Shown: positions 7,761 to 15,992, counted from the stretch's first letter. The stretch: DNA of 64,000 nucleotides from Pseudomonas sp. FeN3W (GCA_030263805.2 CP136010.1:1379001-1443000); one strand, 5' to 3'. The notes: generated by a model not told the origin, from the sequence alone. Translations and numbers: made by a program.

Positions 7761-8488
7761 CCCAATCGCTCTTCGATCGCGGCCCGGACCTCGGGGTCGT
7801 CTTCGTCGAGGCCGCGCAGGGCATCGAGCGGGGCGTTTTCCACGGCGGCCAGGCGTACCGTCCAGTCGGGGTCGTGGAGCAGTTCCACGACGTCCTCGCC
7901 GTGCAGGCGCGCGGCGACCAGGCGGCGGATCTCCGGTTCGGGGTCCATGACCATCAGCCCGAGGCTTTCCTCGGGCAGGCGCTGGGCGACGAACTTGCGC
8001 ACCTGGCGGTCCTCGTCGCGGATGAAGCGGAACAGCCGCCCCGGGGCGATGCGCTGGACCACGTAGGCGCGCACCAGGTAGTCCGGGTCGGTGGCCATCC
8101 ATTCCAGTTGCTCGGCCGGCAGGCGATCGGCGACGGTGATGCGCACCTCGCGATCCGGGTCGCGCATGAGTTCGCCCAGGCGCTCGCGCGGCAGGCGGTA
8201 GGCCACCGCGCGGCGCACCGCCTCGTCGACGTCGTGGATCATCGGCAGCAGCGCCTCCACCGGGGCGTAGCGCACGGCGATGGCGCGTCGCTCCCAGAAC
8301 GGATCGGCCAGGTAATGCACGGCCAGCTGCGGATTCTGCCGGAAGAAACGGTCGATCTGCCGGCCGCTGTGGATCGCCACGCAGCGGTCGCCCGGCGTGC
8401 AGCGGCCGCTGGGCAGCAGGTCGCCGCGAAAGCTGCAGTCGCGGCAGTCCGCCAGGGGGGTGATGTCCTCGCCACCATCGTTGTGCAT
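7757..8488 (-). CDS. lrv: LRV protein: 4Fe-4S leucine-rich-repeat-variant protein
   Basis: A 243-residue protein matching the nif-linked LRV protein of Azotobacter vinelandii, which combines an N-terminal [4Fe-4S] domain with a superhelix of leucine-rich variant repeats. The N-terminus holds the cysteine cluster CRDCSFRGDLLPSGRCTPGD plus a fourth Cys shortly after. From about residue 60 on, 24-residue repeats follow with the pattern hydrophobic-x-D-PDxxVRxxVAxRLP (for example DPDREVRITVADRLP and DEDRQVRKFVAQRLP). The role in nitrogen fixation is unknown. It is coupled to the upstream DUF gene by an eight-base gap. Confidence 0.9.
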   Translation of the reverse strand: MHNDGGEDITPLADCRDCSFRGDLLPSGRCTPGDRCVAIHSGRQIDRFFRQNPQLAVHYLADPFWERRAIAVRYAPVEALLPMIHDVDEAVRRAVAYRLPRERLGELMRDPDREVRITVADRLPAEQLEWMATDPDYLVRAYVVQRIAPGRLFRFIRDEDRQVRKFVAQRLPEESLGLMVMDPEPEIRRLVAARLHGEDVVELLHDPDWTVRLAAVENAPLDALRGLDEDDPEVRAAIEERLG

Positions 8489-8496
8489 GGGCGTGC

Positions 8497-8766
8497 TCAG
8501 TCGGCGACGACTTCGGCCAGGACGATGCCCGAGGCGGCGTCCAGGTCGTTGCTCAGCACCGAGCAGTGCTGGCTGGAGTTGACCAGGTAGACGTTGAATC
8601 CCGGCCGCTCGGCGATGGGCCTGGCATTGACCGTCACGTCGTCGTCCATGCAGCAGGTGAAGTGCACGCCGGGGTGGGCGCTGCGCAGGCTGGCGAGCAG
8701 CGTTGCGTCGAGCGGGGCGCTTTCGGCCTGGCGGATGACGTCCTCGAGCTGGGTCTGGCTGATCAT
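8497..8766 (-). CDS. small nif-associated protein (DUF6129-like)
   Basis: An 89-residue protein between nifY and lrv, where a small conserved ORF of unknown role is regularly found in this group. It resembles the family I remember as DUF6129; that name is from memory and unconfirmed. Two adjacent cysteines occur in HFTCCMDDDVTVNARPI and a third in NSSQHCSVLSNDLD. Its start codon overlaps the nifY stop codon by four bases (8763-8766), indicating translational coupling. No function is known. Confidence 0.7.
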   Translation of the reverse strand: MISQTQLEDVIRQAESAPLDATLLASLRSAHPGVHFTCCMDDDVTVNARPIAERPGFNVYLVNSSQHCSVLSNDLDAASGIVLAEVVAD

Positions 8767-9515
8767 GGGGTGTCCTCTTTTTCGTCGATCGAAGCGTCGC
8801 GGCGGCCCAGCGGTTCGCCGCCCATGGCCTTGGCCAGCCAGGGCGGCGGCGCGGTGGCCAGTACCTGTTGCAGTTCCTCGACGACCTCGCGGGCCGGTAT
8901 CGGCCGCATGACCTTGACCGGGTGGGTGCCGACGCGAATCACCTTGGCCGCCGCCGGCCCGCCGATGCTCAGGGTGTAGAGCAGCTGGCAGTCGTGCAGC
9001 AGTTCGGCGCGGCGGGCATGGCGATCCTCGTGGGGCGCGACCGGCCCCGGCTCGCGCAGGGCGACCAGGCGGCTGGCGCTCGGCGAGATCTGGTAGACGA
9101 GAAAGCGCGCGCAGCTGCCGAAGCTGCCGTCCAGGCGTTCGCCGCCGTCGGAGCTGCAGGCGATGCGGACCGAATCCGGCAGTTCGCCTTCCTGGTAGGG
9201 CTCGACGACCGGCAACGGTTCCTCGGGCATCCGCACGCCGCGCCCCTTGAGCAGGCCGAGCGCACGTTGCAGTTGCCGTTCGCTGAGCGCTGGCGGCGAT
9301 CCATCGAGGGTGTTCAGCAGGCGGTTGCGCAGGCGGTTGCGCAGGCGGTTGAGGCGCAGCCTGGCCAGGCGCGCCTCGGTGATCGGCTCGCCGGTGACGC
9401 TGAGCAGGGTGCGCAGCAGTTGCGCGGTATCCACGCCGTTCAGCTCGCGCGCCGCCAGGGCGATGCGCAGGGCCAGGTGAGCCGGCAGCGGAGCCCGTCC
9501 GTTGCTGGGCGCCAT
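8763..9515 (-). CDS. nifY: NifY, nitrogenase accessory protein
   Basis: A 250-residue NifY/NafY-type protein. These bind apo-dinitrogenase or FeMo-co and assist cofactor insertion. The C-terminal half has the NifX-like fold signature: IACSSDGGERLDGSFGSCAR (about 118-137) and IRVGTHPVKVMRPIPAREVV (about 191-210), followed by PPPWLAKAMGGE. The N-terminal half is the NafY-type domain that binds apo-NifDK. A three-copy 12-base repeat near codon 55-66 encodes RLRNRLRNRL, which may be a recent expansion. It follows nifT by three bases. Confidence 0.88.
   Translation of the reverse strand: MAPSNGRAPLPAHLALRIALAARELNGVDTAQLLRTLLSVTGEPITEARLARLRLNRLRNRLRNRLLNTLDGSPPALSERQLQRALGLLKGRGVRMPEEPLPVVEPYQEGELPDSVRIACSSDGGERLDGSFGSCARFLVYQISPSASRLVALREPGPVAPHEDRHARRAELLHDCQLLYTLSIGGPAAAKVIRVGTHPVKVMRPIPAREVVEELQQVLATAPPPWLAKAMGGEPLGRRDASIDEKEDTP
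9318..9353. repeat. 12-bp tandem repeat inside nifY
   Basis: Three consecutive copies of CAGGCGGTTGCG (the last one incomplete) keep the nifY frame open and encode repeated Arg-Leu-Arg-Asn units on the minus strand. Twelve-base periodicity preserves the frame, so copy number could vary without destroying the protein. Confidence 0.8.
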
Positions 9516-9518
9516 CGC

Positions 9519-9740
9519 TCAGCCCTCGCCGGCCCGCTTGGCGCGCAGGGTGATCGGCAGTTTCGGCGGCGCCGAGAGGGGTTCGAGGTAGTAGCTGGAG
9601 CCATCGGCCAGGGCGACTTCGCCGCCCCAGCGCTCGGGGCTGTCGTGTTCCAGGCTGACGACGATCTCTTCCTGGTCCTTCTTGGCGATGTAGAAGGTCA
9701 GCTGGCCATTCTTGTTGCGGCTGATCATGACACTGGGCAT
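9519..9740 (-). CDS. nifT: NifT
   Basis: NifT is a small (73-residue) beta-rich protein that always follows nifK in this gene order. I choose ATG 9738-9740 (MPSVMISRNKNGQLTFYIAK) since the protein then has the family's usual length; the open frame extends upstream into non-coding sequence. The conserved KKDQEEIVVSLEHD and WGGEVALADGSSYYLEPL are present. Deletion in related organisms has little effect, and its role is unclear. It precedes nifY by three bases. Confidence 0.92.
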   Translation of the reverse strand: MPSVMISRNKNGQLTFYIAKKDQEEIVVSLEHDSPERWGGEVALADGSSYYLEPLSAPPKLPITLRAKRAGEG

Positions 9741-9762
9741 GGGAGGCTTCCTGAAAATGGGG

Positions 9763-9802
9763 CTGGCCGGCCGACGACCATTGCGGTGCGCCGGCCGGCC
9801 AG
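9763..9802 (-). repeat. intercistronic hairpin between nifK and nifT
   Basis: CTGGCCGGCC (9763-9772) and GGCCGGCCAG (9793-9802) form a perfect 10-bp GC stem in the nifK-nifT gap. No T-run follows on the transcribed strand, so it is more likely an mRNA-stabilising or processing element that lowers downstream expression than a full terminator. Confidence 0.6.
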
Positions 9803-9831
9803 GATGGGGAGGTCGCCCTCCCCGCTCGCGG

Positions 9832-11403
9832 TCAACGGACCAGGTCGTAGTTGTAGTCGGTGGTCTGCATGCCACGGGTCTCGTCGTCGAGGCGCTCGAG
9901 CACGGCGTTGACGAGGGTGGTCAGCATCTGCATGGCGCCTTCGTAGCCGAGGGTGGTCTGGCGATGCAGGTGGTGGCGGTCGAAGATCGGGAAGCCGAGA
10001 CGGATCAGCGGCACCTCGAATTCCTTGCCCTTGTGCAGCGTGTCGCGCTGGATGAACTTGCCGTAGCTGTTGCCGATCATGAAGTCCGGCTTGTCGGTGA
10101 ACACCAGCGAGCGCATGTGCCAGAGGTCCTTGCCGATGTACACGGTGCAGTTCTTGCCGTAGGGCGAGGACTCCAGGATCGCGTCCATGGCCTTCTTCCA
10201 GCGCTTGTTGCCGTTGTGGGCGAGGATGTGCACCGGCTCGGCGCCCAGTTCCAGGAGGAACTTGGCCATGCCCATGACGAAGTCCGGATCGCCCCACAGC
10301 GCGAAGCGCTTGCCGTGCAGCCAAGTGTGCGAGTCGGTCATCATGTCGACCAGGCGGCCGCGCTCCTTGGCCAGGCTTTCGGGAATCGGCTGGCCGCTGA
10401 TCTCGCTGACCTTCATCAGGAACTCGTCGGTCCAGTCCAGGCCCATGGGGATGCTCAGCCTGGGCGTCTCGTGCTTCCAGGTGCCGTCGACGAACTTGCG
10501 GGTCTTCTCCAGTTGCCAGGGTTGCAGCAGCAGGGTGTTCAGGGCATTGGGCGCGTCCTTGATCTCGTCCTGGGTGGTGCCGCCCGAATACATGCGGAAC
10601 TGGCCGTCGGCCGGGGTATCGAGCACTTCTTCCGGGTCGGAGAGCAGGCTGTAGCCGACGTCCATTTCCTTGAGCATGCGCTTGATCACGCGGAAGTTGC
10701 CCAGGTAGGTCTCGAAGCCGGGAACGACGTTGATCTTGTGGTTGCTGCCCACCACCTTGTCGTCCATGTGGTTGAGGGTGAAGTAGCGGGCGATGCCCTC
10801 GAACATGTTGTCCCAGCCGGTGACGTGGCTGCCGACGAAGCTCGGGGTGTGGGCATAGGGGACCGGGTAGTCCTCGGGGATGAAGCCCTCCTTCTTCGAG
10901 TTGTTGATGAAGGCGTTGAGGTCGTCGCCGATGACCTCGGCCATGCAGGTGGTGGACACGGCGATCATGTCCGGCTTGTAGGTGGCCTTGCAGTTGGCCA
11001 GGCCGTCCTTCATGTTCTGCTGGCCGCCGAACACCGCCGCGTCCTCGGTCATGGAGTCGGACACGCAGGACACCGGCTCCTTGAAGTGGCGGTTGAAGTA
11101 GGTGCGGAAGTAGGCCACGCAGCCCTGCGAGCCGTGCACGTAGGGCATGGTCTTCTCGAAGCCCAGGGCGCAGAGCACCGAGCCCAGCGGCTGGCAGGCC
11201 TTGGCCGGGTTGACGGTCAGCGCCTCGCGCTGGAAGTTGAGTTCCCGGTATTCCTGGGTGGTGGTCCACTGGAAGACTTCGTCGATCTTCTCCTGCGGAT
11301 GCTTCTCTTCGAAGGCGTCGCGCTTGAGCGCGAGCATGTCCTTGTATTCTTCGTCGCGGAACAGCGGATAGCTGGGTTTGATGTTGTCGACTTGCTGGCT
11401 CAT
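9832..11403 (-). CDS. nifK: NifK, dinitrogenase MoFe protein beta subunit
   Basis: The beta subunit of the MoFe protein, 523 residues, with ATG at 11401-11403 (MSQQVDNIKPSYPLFRDEEY) behind an AGGAGAGAGTC site; an upstream in-frame ATG gives an atypical leader. P-cluster ligand cysteines are visible in NPAKACQPLGSVLCALGFEK (about 64-83), HGSQGCVAYFRTYFNRHF and STTCMAEVIGDDL. The Ser188-type region and C-terminal RGMQTTDYNYDLVR match Azotobacter NifK closely. It works with NifD as the alpha2-beta2 tetramer that reduces N2. Confidence 0.98.
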   Translation of the reverse strand: MSQQVDNIKPSYPLFRDEEYKDMLALKRDAFEEKHPQEKIDEVFQWTTTQEYRELNFQREALTVNPAKACQPLGSVLCALGFEKTMPYVHGSQGCVAYFRTYFNRHFKEPVSCVSDSMTEDAAVFGGQQNMKDGLANCKATYKPDMIAVSTTCMAEVIGDDLNAFINNSKKEGFIPEDYPVPYAHTPSFVGSHVTGWDNMFEGIARYFTLNHMDDKVVGSNHKINVVPGFETYLGNFRVIKRMLKEMDVGYSLLSDPEEVLDTPADGQFRMYSGGTTQDEIKDAPNALNTLLLQPWQLEKTRKFVDGTWKHETPRLSIPMGLDWTDEFLMKVSEISGQPIPESLAKERGRLVDMMTDSHTWLHGKRFALWGDPDFVMGMAKFLLELGAEPVHILAHNGNKRWKKAMDAILESSPYGKNCTVYIGKDLWHMRSLVFTDKPDFMIGNSYGKFIQRDTLHKGKEFEVPLIRLGFPIFDRHHLHRQTTLGYEGAMQMLTTLVNAVLERLDDETRGMQTTDYNYDLVR

Positions 11404-11505
11404 GACTCTCTCCTTCGCCTCACTCATCTGTGAACGGCGATCACGGATATCGGCGGCGACCGGCCTGCGCCGGCCGCCGCGGACGTTGCGTACGACTGCG
11501 GACCA

Positions 11506-12987
11506 TCAGGCGCTGGCGGCGACCTGCTCGGCCGATTCCTCGGCCTTCTGCCAGGGCGCCTGCAGCTTCTTCCAGCACGGGTTGTTCAGGGTCATGTCCA
11601 TGTCACGGGCGAAGATGGCGAAGCCGTCGAAGCCGTGGTACGGGCCGGAATAATCCCAGGAGTGCATCTGCCGGAAGGGAATGCCCATCTTCTGGAAGAT
11701 GTACTTTTCCTTGATGCCGGAACCGATCAGGTCGGGCTTGATGCGCTTGACGAACTCCTCGAACTCGTAGCCGGTGACGTCGTCGTAGAGCAGCGTGGCG
11801 TTGCCCATTTCCTTGAGGGTGCGGTCGTAGTCGTCGTTGTGGCCGAACTCGTAGCCGGTGCCGACCACTTCCATGCCCAGGTCCTCGTAGGCGCCGATCA
11901 CATGGCGCGGGCGCAGGCCGCCGACGTAGAGCATCACGCGCTTGCCTTCCAGGCGCGGGCGGTACTTGGCGATCACCGCCTCCCACTCCGGCTGGTACTT
12001 GGCGATGACTTGCTCGCACTTGGCCTTGATGCTGTCGTCGAAGTGCTCGGCGATGGCCCGCAGCGACTCGGCGGTCTTGGTCGGACCGAAGAAGTTGTAC
12101 TCCATCCACGGGATGCCGTACTTCTCTTCCATGTGCCGCGAGATGTAGTTCATCGAGCGGTAGCAGTGCACCAGGTTCAGCTTGACCTTGGGCGTCAGCT
12201 CCATCTCCGAGAGGGTGCCGTCGCCGGACCACTGCGCCACCACGCGCAGGCCCATTTCCTCGAGCAGGATGCGCGAGGACCAGGCATCGCCGCCGATGTT
12301 GTAGTCGCCGATGATGGAGACATCGTAGGGCGTGGTCTGGAAGCTGGTGTCGTCGTCGCGCTTGTCCAGCACCCAGTCACGGATGGCATCGTTGGCGATG
12401 TGGTGGCCGAGGGACTGCGACACCCCGCGGAAACCTTCGCAACGCACCGGCACCACGGTGGTCTCGTGCTCGGCGGCCTTCTTCTTGGCCACCGCCTCGA
12501 TGTCGTCGCCGATCAGGCCGATGGGGCATTCGGACTGCACGGAGATGCCCTTGTTCAGCGGGAACAGCGTCTCGATCTCGTCGATCAGCTTGGCCAGCTT
12601 CTTGTCGCCACCGAAGACGATGTCCTTCTCCTGGAAATCCGAGGTGAAGTTCATGGTGACGAAGGCGTTCACCCCGGTGGTGCCGATGTAGTAGTTGCGC
12701 CGCCCGGCGCGCGAATACTGGCCACAACCCACCGGCCCGTGGGAAATGTGGATCATGTCCTTGATCGGCCCCCAGACCACACCCTTGGAGCCGGCGTAGG
12801 CGCAGCCACGGATGGTCATCAGCCCCGGCTGGGATTTCTTGTTGGAGGTGATGCACTTCTTCGATTGCTCAAGCGTCGGGTCGTTGGGCGACAGGTGCTT
12901 GGCGCGGTCCTTGCGGGCCTTCTCCGGATAGACTTCCAGGACTTCCTGGATGAGGGATTCCACCTCTTCGCGGGACATACCGGTCAT
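11506..12987 (-). CDS. nifD: NifD, dinitrogenase MoFe protein alpha subunit
   Basis: The alpha subunit of the MoFe protein, 493 residues, holding the FeMo-cofactor. Signatures: RGCAYAGSKGVVWGPIKDMI around residues 61-80 with a P-cluster Cys, HGPVGCGQYSRAGRRNYYIG (about 84-103), SECPIGLIGDDIEAV with the third P-cluster Cys, and the FeMo-co Cys in QWSGDGT / LNLVHCYRSMNYI surroundings. The FeMo-co His is within QMHSWDYSGPYHGFDGFAIF near the C-terminus. It follows nifH by 111 bases and precedes nifK by 102. Confidence 0.98.
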   Translation of the reverse strand: MTGMSREEVESLIQEVLEVYPEKARKDRAKHLSPNDPTLEQSKKCITSNKKSQPGLMTIRGCAYAGSKGVVWGPIKDMIHISHGPVGCGQYSRAGRRNYYIGTTGVNAFVTMNFTSDFQEKDIVFGGDKKLAKLIDEIETLFPLNKGISVQSECPIGLIGDDIEAVAKKKAAEHETTVVPVRCEGFRGVSQSLGHHIANDAIRDWVLDKRDDDTSFQTTPYDVSIIGDYNIGGDAWSSRILLEEMGLRVVAQWSGDGTLSEMELTPKVKLNLVHCYRSMNYISRHMEEKYGIPWMEYNFFGPTKTAESLRAIAEHFDDSIKAKCEQVIAKYQPEWEAVIAKYRPRLEGKRVMLYVGGLRPRHVIGAYEDLGMEVVGTGYEFGHNDDYDRTLKEMGNATLLYDDVTGYEFEEFVKRIKPDLIGSGIKEKYIFQKMGIPFRQMHSWDYSGPYHGFDGFAIFARDMDMTLNNPCWKKLQAPWQKAEESAEQVAASA

Positions 12988-13030
12988 GATTGACCTCCTC
13001 TTGCGTTCATGTGCGGGTCACGGACGCCCC

Positions 13031-13081
13031 GCACTGCACACTGCGCAGTGCGACGCTCCGGCAGGGCCCATCCGCCCTGCC
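13031..13081 (-). repeat. tandem hairpins between nifH and nifD
   Basis: Two stems occur side by side: GCACTGC (13031-13037) with GCAGTGC (13045-13051), and GGCAGGGC (13060-13067) with GCCCTGCC (13074-13081). They sit just after the nifH stop codon, where structures that stabilise nifH mRNA or limit read-through are common because NifH is needed in excess. Confidence 0.65.
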
Positions 13082-13098
13082 CCGTTCTGCTGAAGCGA

Positions 13099-13980
13099 TC
13101 AGGCAACGACTTCCTCGGCGGCGGTCTTGCCGACGATGGTCATGTCTTCCTCGTCCATGATCCCGAACTCCATGAGCAGGGCTTCCAGCTCGTCCATGCT
13201 GATCGGGGTGGGGATGACCAGTTTCTTGTTCTCGACGATCTTCTTCGCCAGGGTCCGGTACTCGTCGGCCTGCTTGGCGGCGGGGTCGTACTCGATGACG
13301 GTCATGCGGCGGATCTCGGCGCGCTGCACGACGTTGTCGCGCGGAACGAAATGGATCATCTGCGAGCCCAGCTTGTCGGCCAGGGCCATGATCAGCTCGT
13401 CCTCGCGGTCGGTGTTGCGGCTGTTGCAGATCAGCCCGCCGAGGCGCACGCTGCCGGAGTTGGCGTACTTCACGATGCCCTTGCAGATGTTGTTGGCAGC
13501 ATACATCGCCATCATCTCGCCGGAGCAGACCACGTAGATCTCCTGGGCCTTGTTCTCGCGGATGGGCATGGCGAAGCCGCCACAGACCACGTCGCCGAGC
13601 ACGTCGTAGAAGACGAAGTCCAGGTCATCCTCGTAGGCGCCTTCCTCTTCGAGGAAGTTGATCGCGGTGATCACGCCGCGACCGGCACAGCCCACGCCCG
13701 GCTCCGGACCGCCCGACTCGACGCACTTGATGTCGCCGTAGCCGGTCTTGAGCACGTCCTCGAGCTCCAGGTCTTCCACGGTGCCGGCCTCGGCGGCCAT
13801 TTCCATGATGGTGTTCTGCGCCTTGGAGTGCAGGATCAGGCGGGTGGAGTCGGCCTTGGGGTCGCACCCGACGATCATCACCTTCTTGCCGAGCTCGGCC
13901 AGGGCCGCCACGAGGTTCTGGGTGGTGGTGGACTTGCCGATTCCACCTTTCCCGTAAATAGCGCATTGACGCATTGCCAT
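13099..13980 (-). CDS. nifH: NifH, nitrogenase Fe protein
   Basis: The dinitrogenase reductase, 293 residues, which hydrolyses ATP to pass electrons to NifDK and also serves FeMo-co assembly. The P-loop is IYGKGGIGKSTTTQN (about residues 8-22). The [4Fe-4S] ligands are in GVGCAGRGVITAI (Cys near 98) and DVLGDVVCGGFAMP (Cys near 133). The arginine two residues after the first of these cysteines, the one ADP-ribosylated by DraT in some bacteria, is present; no draT or draG is visible in the window. It is first gene of the nif operon, behind a sigma-54 promoter with a leader of about 60 bases. Confidence 0.99.
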   Translation of the reverse strand: MAMRQCAIYGKGGIGKSTTTQNLVAALAELGKKVMIVGCDPKADSTRLILHSKAQNTIMEMAAEAGTVEDLELEDVLKTGYGDIKCVESGGPEPGVGCAGRGVITAINFLEEEGAYEDDLDFVFYDVLGDVVCGGFAMPIRENKAQEIYVVCSGEMMAMYAANNICKGIVKYANSGSVRLGGLICNSRNTDREDELIMALADKLGSQMIHFVPRDNVVQRAEIRRMTVIEYDPAAKQADEYRTLAKKIVENKKLVIPTPISMDELEALLMEFGIMDEEDMTIVGKTAAEEVVA

Positions 13981-14053
13981 AATTAAGTTCCTCAGGTTTC
14001 GTTACCACTTGACGTGGGCTATAGGCACGAACAAGCCTGCGCAACAGAGCAGT

Positions 14054-14069
14054 AGCAGCCTTTGTGCCA
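14054..14069 (-). promoter_or_regulatory. sigma-54 promoter of nifH
   Basis: On the minus strand the sequence reads TGGCACAAAGGCTGCT, matching TGGCAC-N5-TTGCT with one mismatch and correct GG-N10-GC spacing. It lies 73 bases upstream of the nifH ATG. Two NifA-type sites lie further upstream at suitable distances. Confidence 0.9.
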
Positions 14070-14168
14070 GTGCCGAGCTGATGAGCTATCTATCTGTTTT
14101 AATTGAATTTAATTGATTATCGGAAATGATCTGCGGCAGTTCGATAGTTAACAATCGACAGTCGTCCC

Positions 14169-14184
14169 TGTTGCAATGACTACA
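14169..14184. promoter_or_regulatory. NifA upstream activator site 1
   Basis: TGTTGCAATGACTACA matches TGT-N10-ACA exactly. It is about 108 bases from the nifH -24 element and about 165 from the divergent -24 element, so one bound NifA could serve both directions. Confidence 0.85.
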
Positions 14185-14229
14185 AACAACGAACGCCTGG
14201 GGAGCGGGATTTCTTTGCTCGCCTGACTC

Positions 14230-14245
14230 TGTTGCGAACATGACA
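14230..14245. promoter_or_regulatory. NifA upstream activator site 2
   Basis: TGTTGCGAACATGACA matches TGT-N10-ACA exactly. It is about 170 bases from the nifH -24 element and about 104 from the divergent -24 element. With site 1 it makes a near-symmetrical two-enhancer arrangement between the divergent promoters. Confidence 0.85.
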
Positions 14246-14340
14246 ATTGTCGTATTCAGCACTCTTCGTACTTGCCGAAAACGGCAACTATCTCGACACC
14301 AACGCCCTATATATCAAGGGTTTGCGCGACACCCTGGAAC

Positions 14341-14356
14341 TGGCTCGGTTATTGCG
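14341..14356 (+). promoter_or_regulatory. divergent sigma-54 promoter
   Basis: TGGCTCGGTTATTGCG matches TGGCAC-N5-TTGC with one mismatch in the -24 box and the right GG-N10-GC spacing. It lies 42 bases upstream of the GTG start at 14398 of the SIR2-like gene and downstream of the two shared NifA sites, so that gene should be co-induced with nifH. Confidence 0.75.
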
Positions 14357-14397
14357 ATCGGCTACCGGCACACCCACCCGGCCGCAGGAGATTTGCC

Positions 14398-15249
14398 GTG
14401 AACGATCCCTTGAAGGAAATCGCCGCCCGCCTCAGCGCCCACGAACTGGTGCCCTACCTGGGCCCCGGCGTGCTGCGCGGCGTGGTCGACCGCGACACTG
14501 GCCAGCCGCTGCCGGCCGACAGCGAAAGCCTGATCCTCGCCATGACCGGCGGGCAACCCATGGCGCCGCGACTGATGTACGAGTTCCCCCGCGCCGCGAT
14601 GCACCTGGAGAACAAGAAGGGCCGCAGCTTCATCGAGCGCTTCCTGACCCAGACCTACGGCGGCGACAACTGGACGCCCGCGCCCCTGCACCGCTGGCTG
14701 GCCGGGCTGAACCTGCCCTACATCATCGATTGCAACCGCGACACCCAGCTGCAGCGCTGCTATGCCGACCGCCCGCATACCCTGGTGGTCGGCGCCGCGC
14801 GCATCGCCGCCAGCCCCTATCGGTTCGATATCTACCGTTTCGACGAGGGCCGCTACCGGCGCATCGACCAGAGCGAGGTCGACCCCGACCTGCCGGTGCT
14901 GTTCAAGCCGCTGGGCACGCCGCTGCCGACGCCCTCCTACGTCGCCAGCGACGCCGACTTCGTCGACTACATCACCGAACTGATGGGCGGCTTCGCCATC
15001 CCCGCCTGGCTCAAACTGCGGCGCAAGAACCGCCGCTACCTGTTCCTCGGCATGCAGTTCAACCGCGATACCGAACGCATGGTGATGAGCGACCTGATCC
15101 ACGATGCCGCCACGCCCGCCGGCTGGGCGCTGATCCCCTCGCCCACCGCGAAGGACCGCAAGGTCTGCCTGCGCAAGCAGCTGGAACTGGTCGAGGCCGA
15201 CTGGCACGACCTGCTCGGCCTGGCCGAAGGTTCCCCGCAGGTGGCCTGA
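14398..15249 (+). CDS. SIR2-like domain protein, divergent from nifH
   Basis: A 283-residue protein with features of the SIR2-like (SIR2_2) NAD-binding fold: LSAHELVPYLGPGVLRG near the N-terminus in place of the usual glycine-rich loop, and RRYLFLGMQFNRDTERMVMS (about 211-230), the hallmark LGxSxxD-type strand of this family. I choose GTG 14398 because AGGAG sits seven bases before it; a longer frame upstream would begin before the sigma-54 promoter. Similar genes stand divergent to nifH in Azotobacter and P. stutzeri. What it does in nitrogen fixation is not known; NAD hydrolysis or binding is a family-based guess. Confidence 0.75.
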   Translation: MNDPLKEIAARLSAHELVPYLGPGVLRGVVDRDTGQPLPADSESLILAMTGGQPMAPRLMYEFPRAAMHLENKKGRSFIERFLTQTYGGDNWTPAPLHRWLAGLNLPYIIDCNRDTQLQRCYADRPHTLVVGAARIAASPYRFDIYRFDEGRYRRIDQSEVDPDLPVLFKPLGTPLPTPSYVASDADFVDYITELMGGFAIPAWLKLRRKNRRYLFLGMQFNRDTERMVMSDLIHDAATPAGWALIPSPTAKDRKVCLRKQLELVEADWHDLLGLAEGSPQVA

Positions 15250-15271
15250 CCCGTTTTTCCCACGAGAGAGC

Positions 15272-15841
15272 ATGACCATGCTGTTGAAAACCTACGAAAC
15301 GCAAAACCTGCTGTGCAACGTCAGCGTCAACGGCGCGACCACCAAGCCGGACACCTACGCCTTCCGCGGCGACCTGGTACTCGAGGAAGGCGAGATCGCC
15401 GATGCCTCCGGCCGCCGCCTGCCACCGACCGCCGTGGTCAAGCAGGCGGTCATGCTCGAGCAGCAGGGAAAACTGGCGATGATGGCCGGGGCCCTGATCG
15501 AACTGGCCCACCTGCCGCTGTTCATCGAACGCTATCGCGGCGACCTGGCCGACGGCGCGCCGGTGATCTTCTACGTGGAGAACCTCGGCCAGTCGCTGTA
15601 CACCGAGCTCGACGGCGTGACCTTGCTGCTGCAGGCGCACGAGGAAGGCGCGGTGTGGAACACCCTGGCCGACGACCTGCGGCTGGACAAGGAGGACTTC
15701 AAGGGCCAGAGCGCCGAGGACAAGGTGCTCACCGTCTACGCCGCGCTCAAGGACTACCGGCCGAAGCTGGAGACGCTGAGCTACGAGGCCGCCCTCGGCC
15801 GCACCGTCGCCCATCGTCGCGAAGCGCGCGGACCGATCTGA
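15272..15841 (+). CDS. nif-linked hypothetical protein, partner of the SIR2-like gene
   Basis: A 189-residue acidic soluble protein 22 bases after the SIR2-like gene and surely co-transcribed with it. The start may be 15272 or the ATG at 15278; a GAGAG site precedes the first. It contains QNLLCNVSVNGATTKPDTYA near the N-terminus and a helical central part (KQAVMLEQQGKLAMMAGALI). I recognise no catalytic motif, signal peptide or membrane segment. It is followed by a clear terminator at 15963. Function unknown; position implies NifA-controlled expression. Confidence 0.7.
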   Translation: MTMLLKTYETQNLLCNVSVNGATTKPDTYAFRGDLVLEEGEIADASGRRLPPTAVVKQAVMLEQQGKLAMMAGALIELAHLPLFIERYRGDLADGAPVIFYVENLGQSLYTELDGVTLLLQAHEEGAVWNTLADDLRLDKEDFKGQSAEDKVLTVYAALKDYRPKLETLSYEAALGRTVAHRREARGPI

Positions 15842-15962
15842 ATCCCCCCATGGGCATTGGGCTTGCCGCGATGGGGCTCGATATTCCACGCCACACCAGG
15901 GCTCAGAGTCCAGGTGCGGCACGGGTATGCACGGTTTGAAATCCCCGTGTCGGCGATGAGCC

Positions 15963-15992
15963 ACTCCCCTGAGCTCCCAGGGGAGTTTTTTG
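15963..15992 (+). terminator. rho-independent terminator
   Basis: ACTCCCCTG and CAGGGGAGT form a stem with a five-base loop, followed by a run of T (TTTTTT). It ends the SIR2-like / hypothetical operon. Confidence 0.9.

Noticed and set aside
14398..15249. DraT-like ADP-ribosyltransferase for NifH regulation
   Set aside because: The position near nifH invites it, but the sequence has SIR2-like features (YLFLGMQFNRD) and no resemblance to DraT that I can see.
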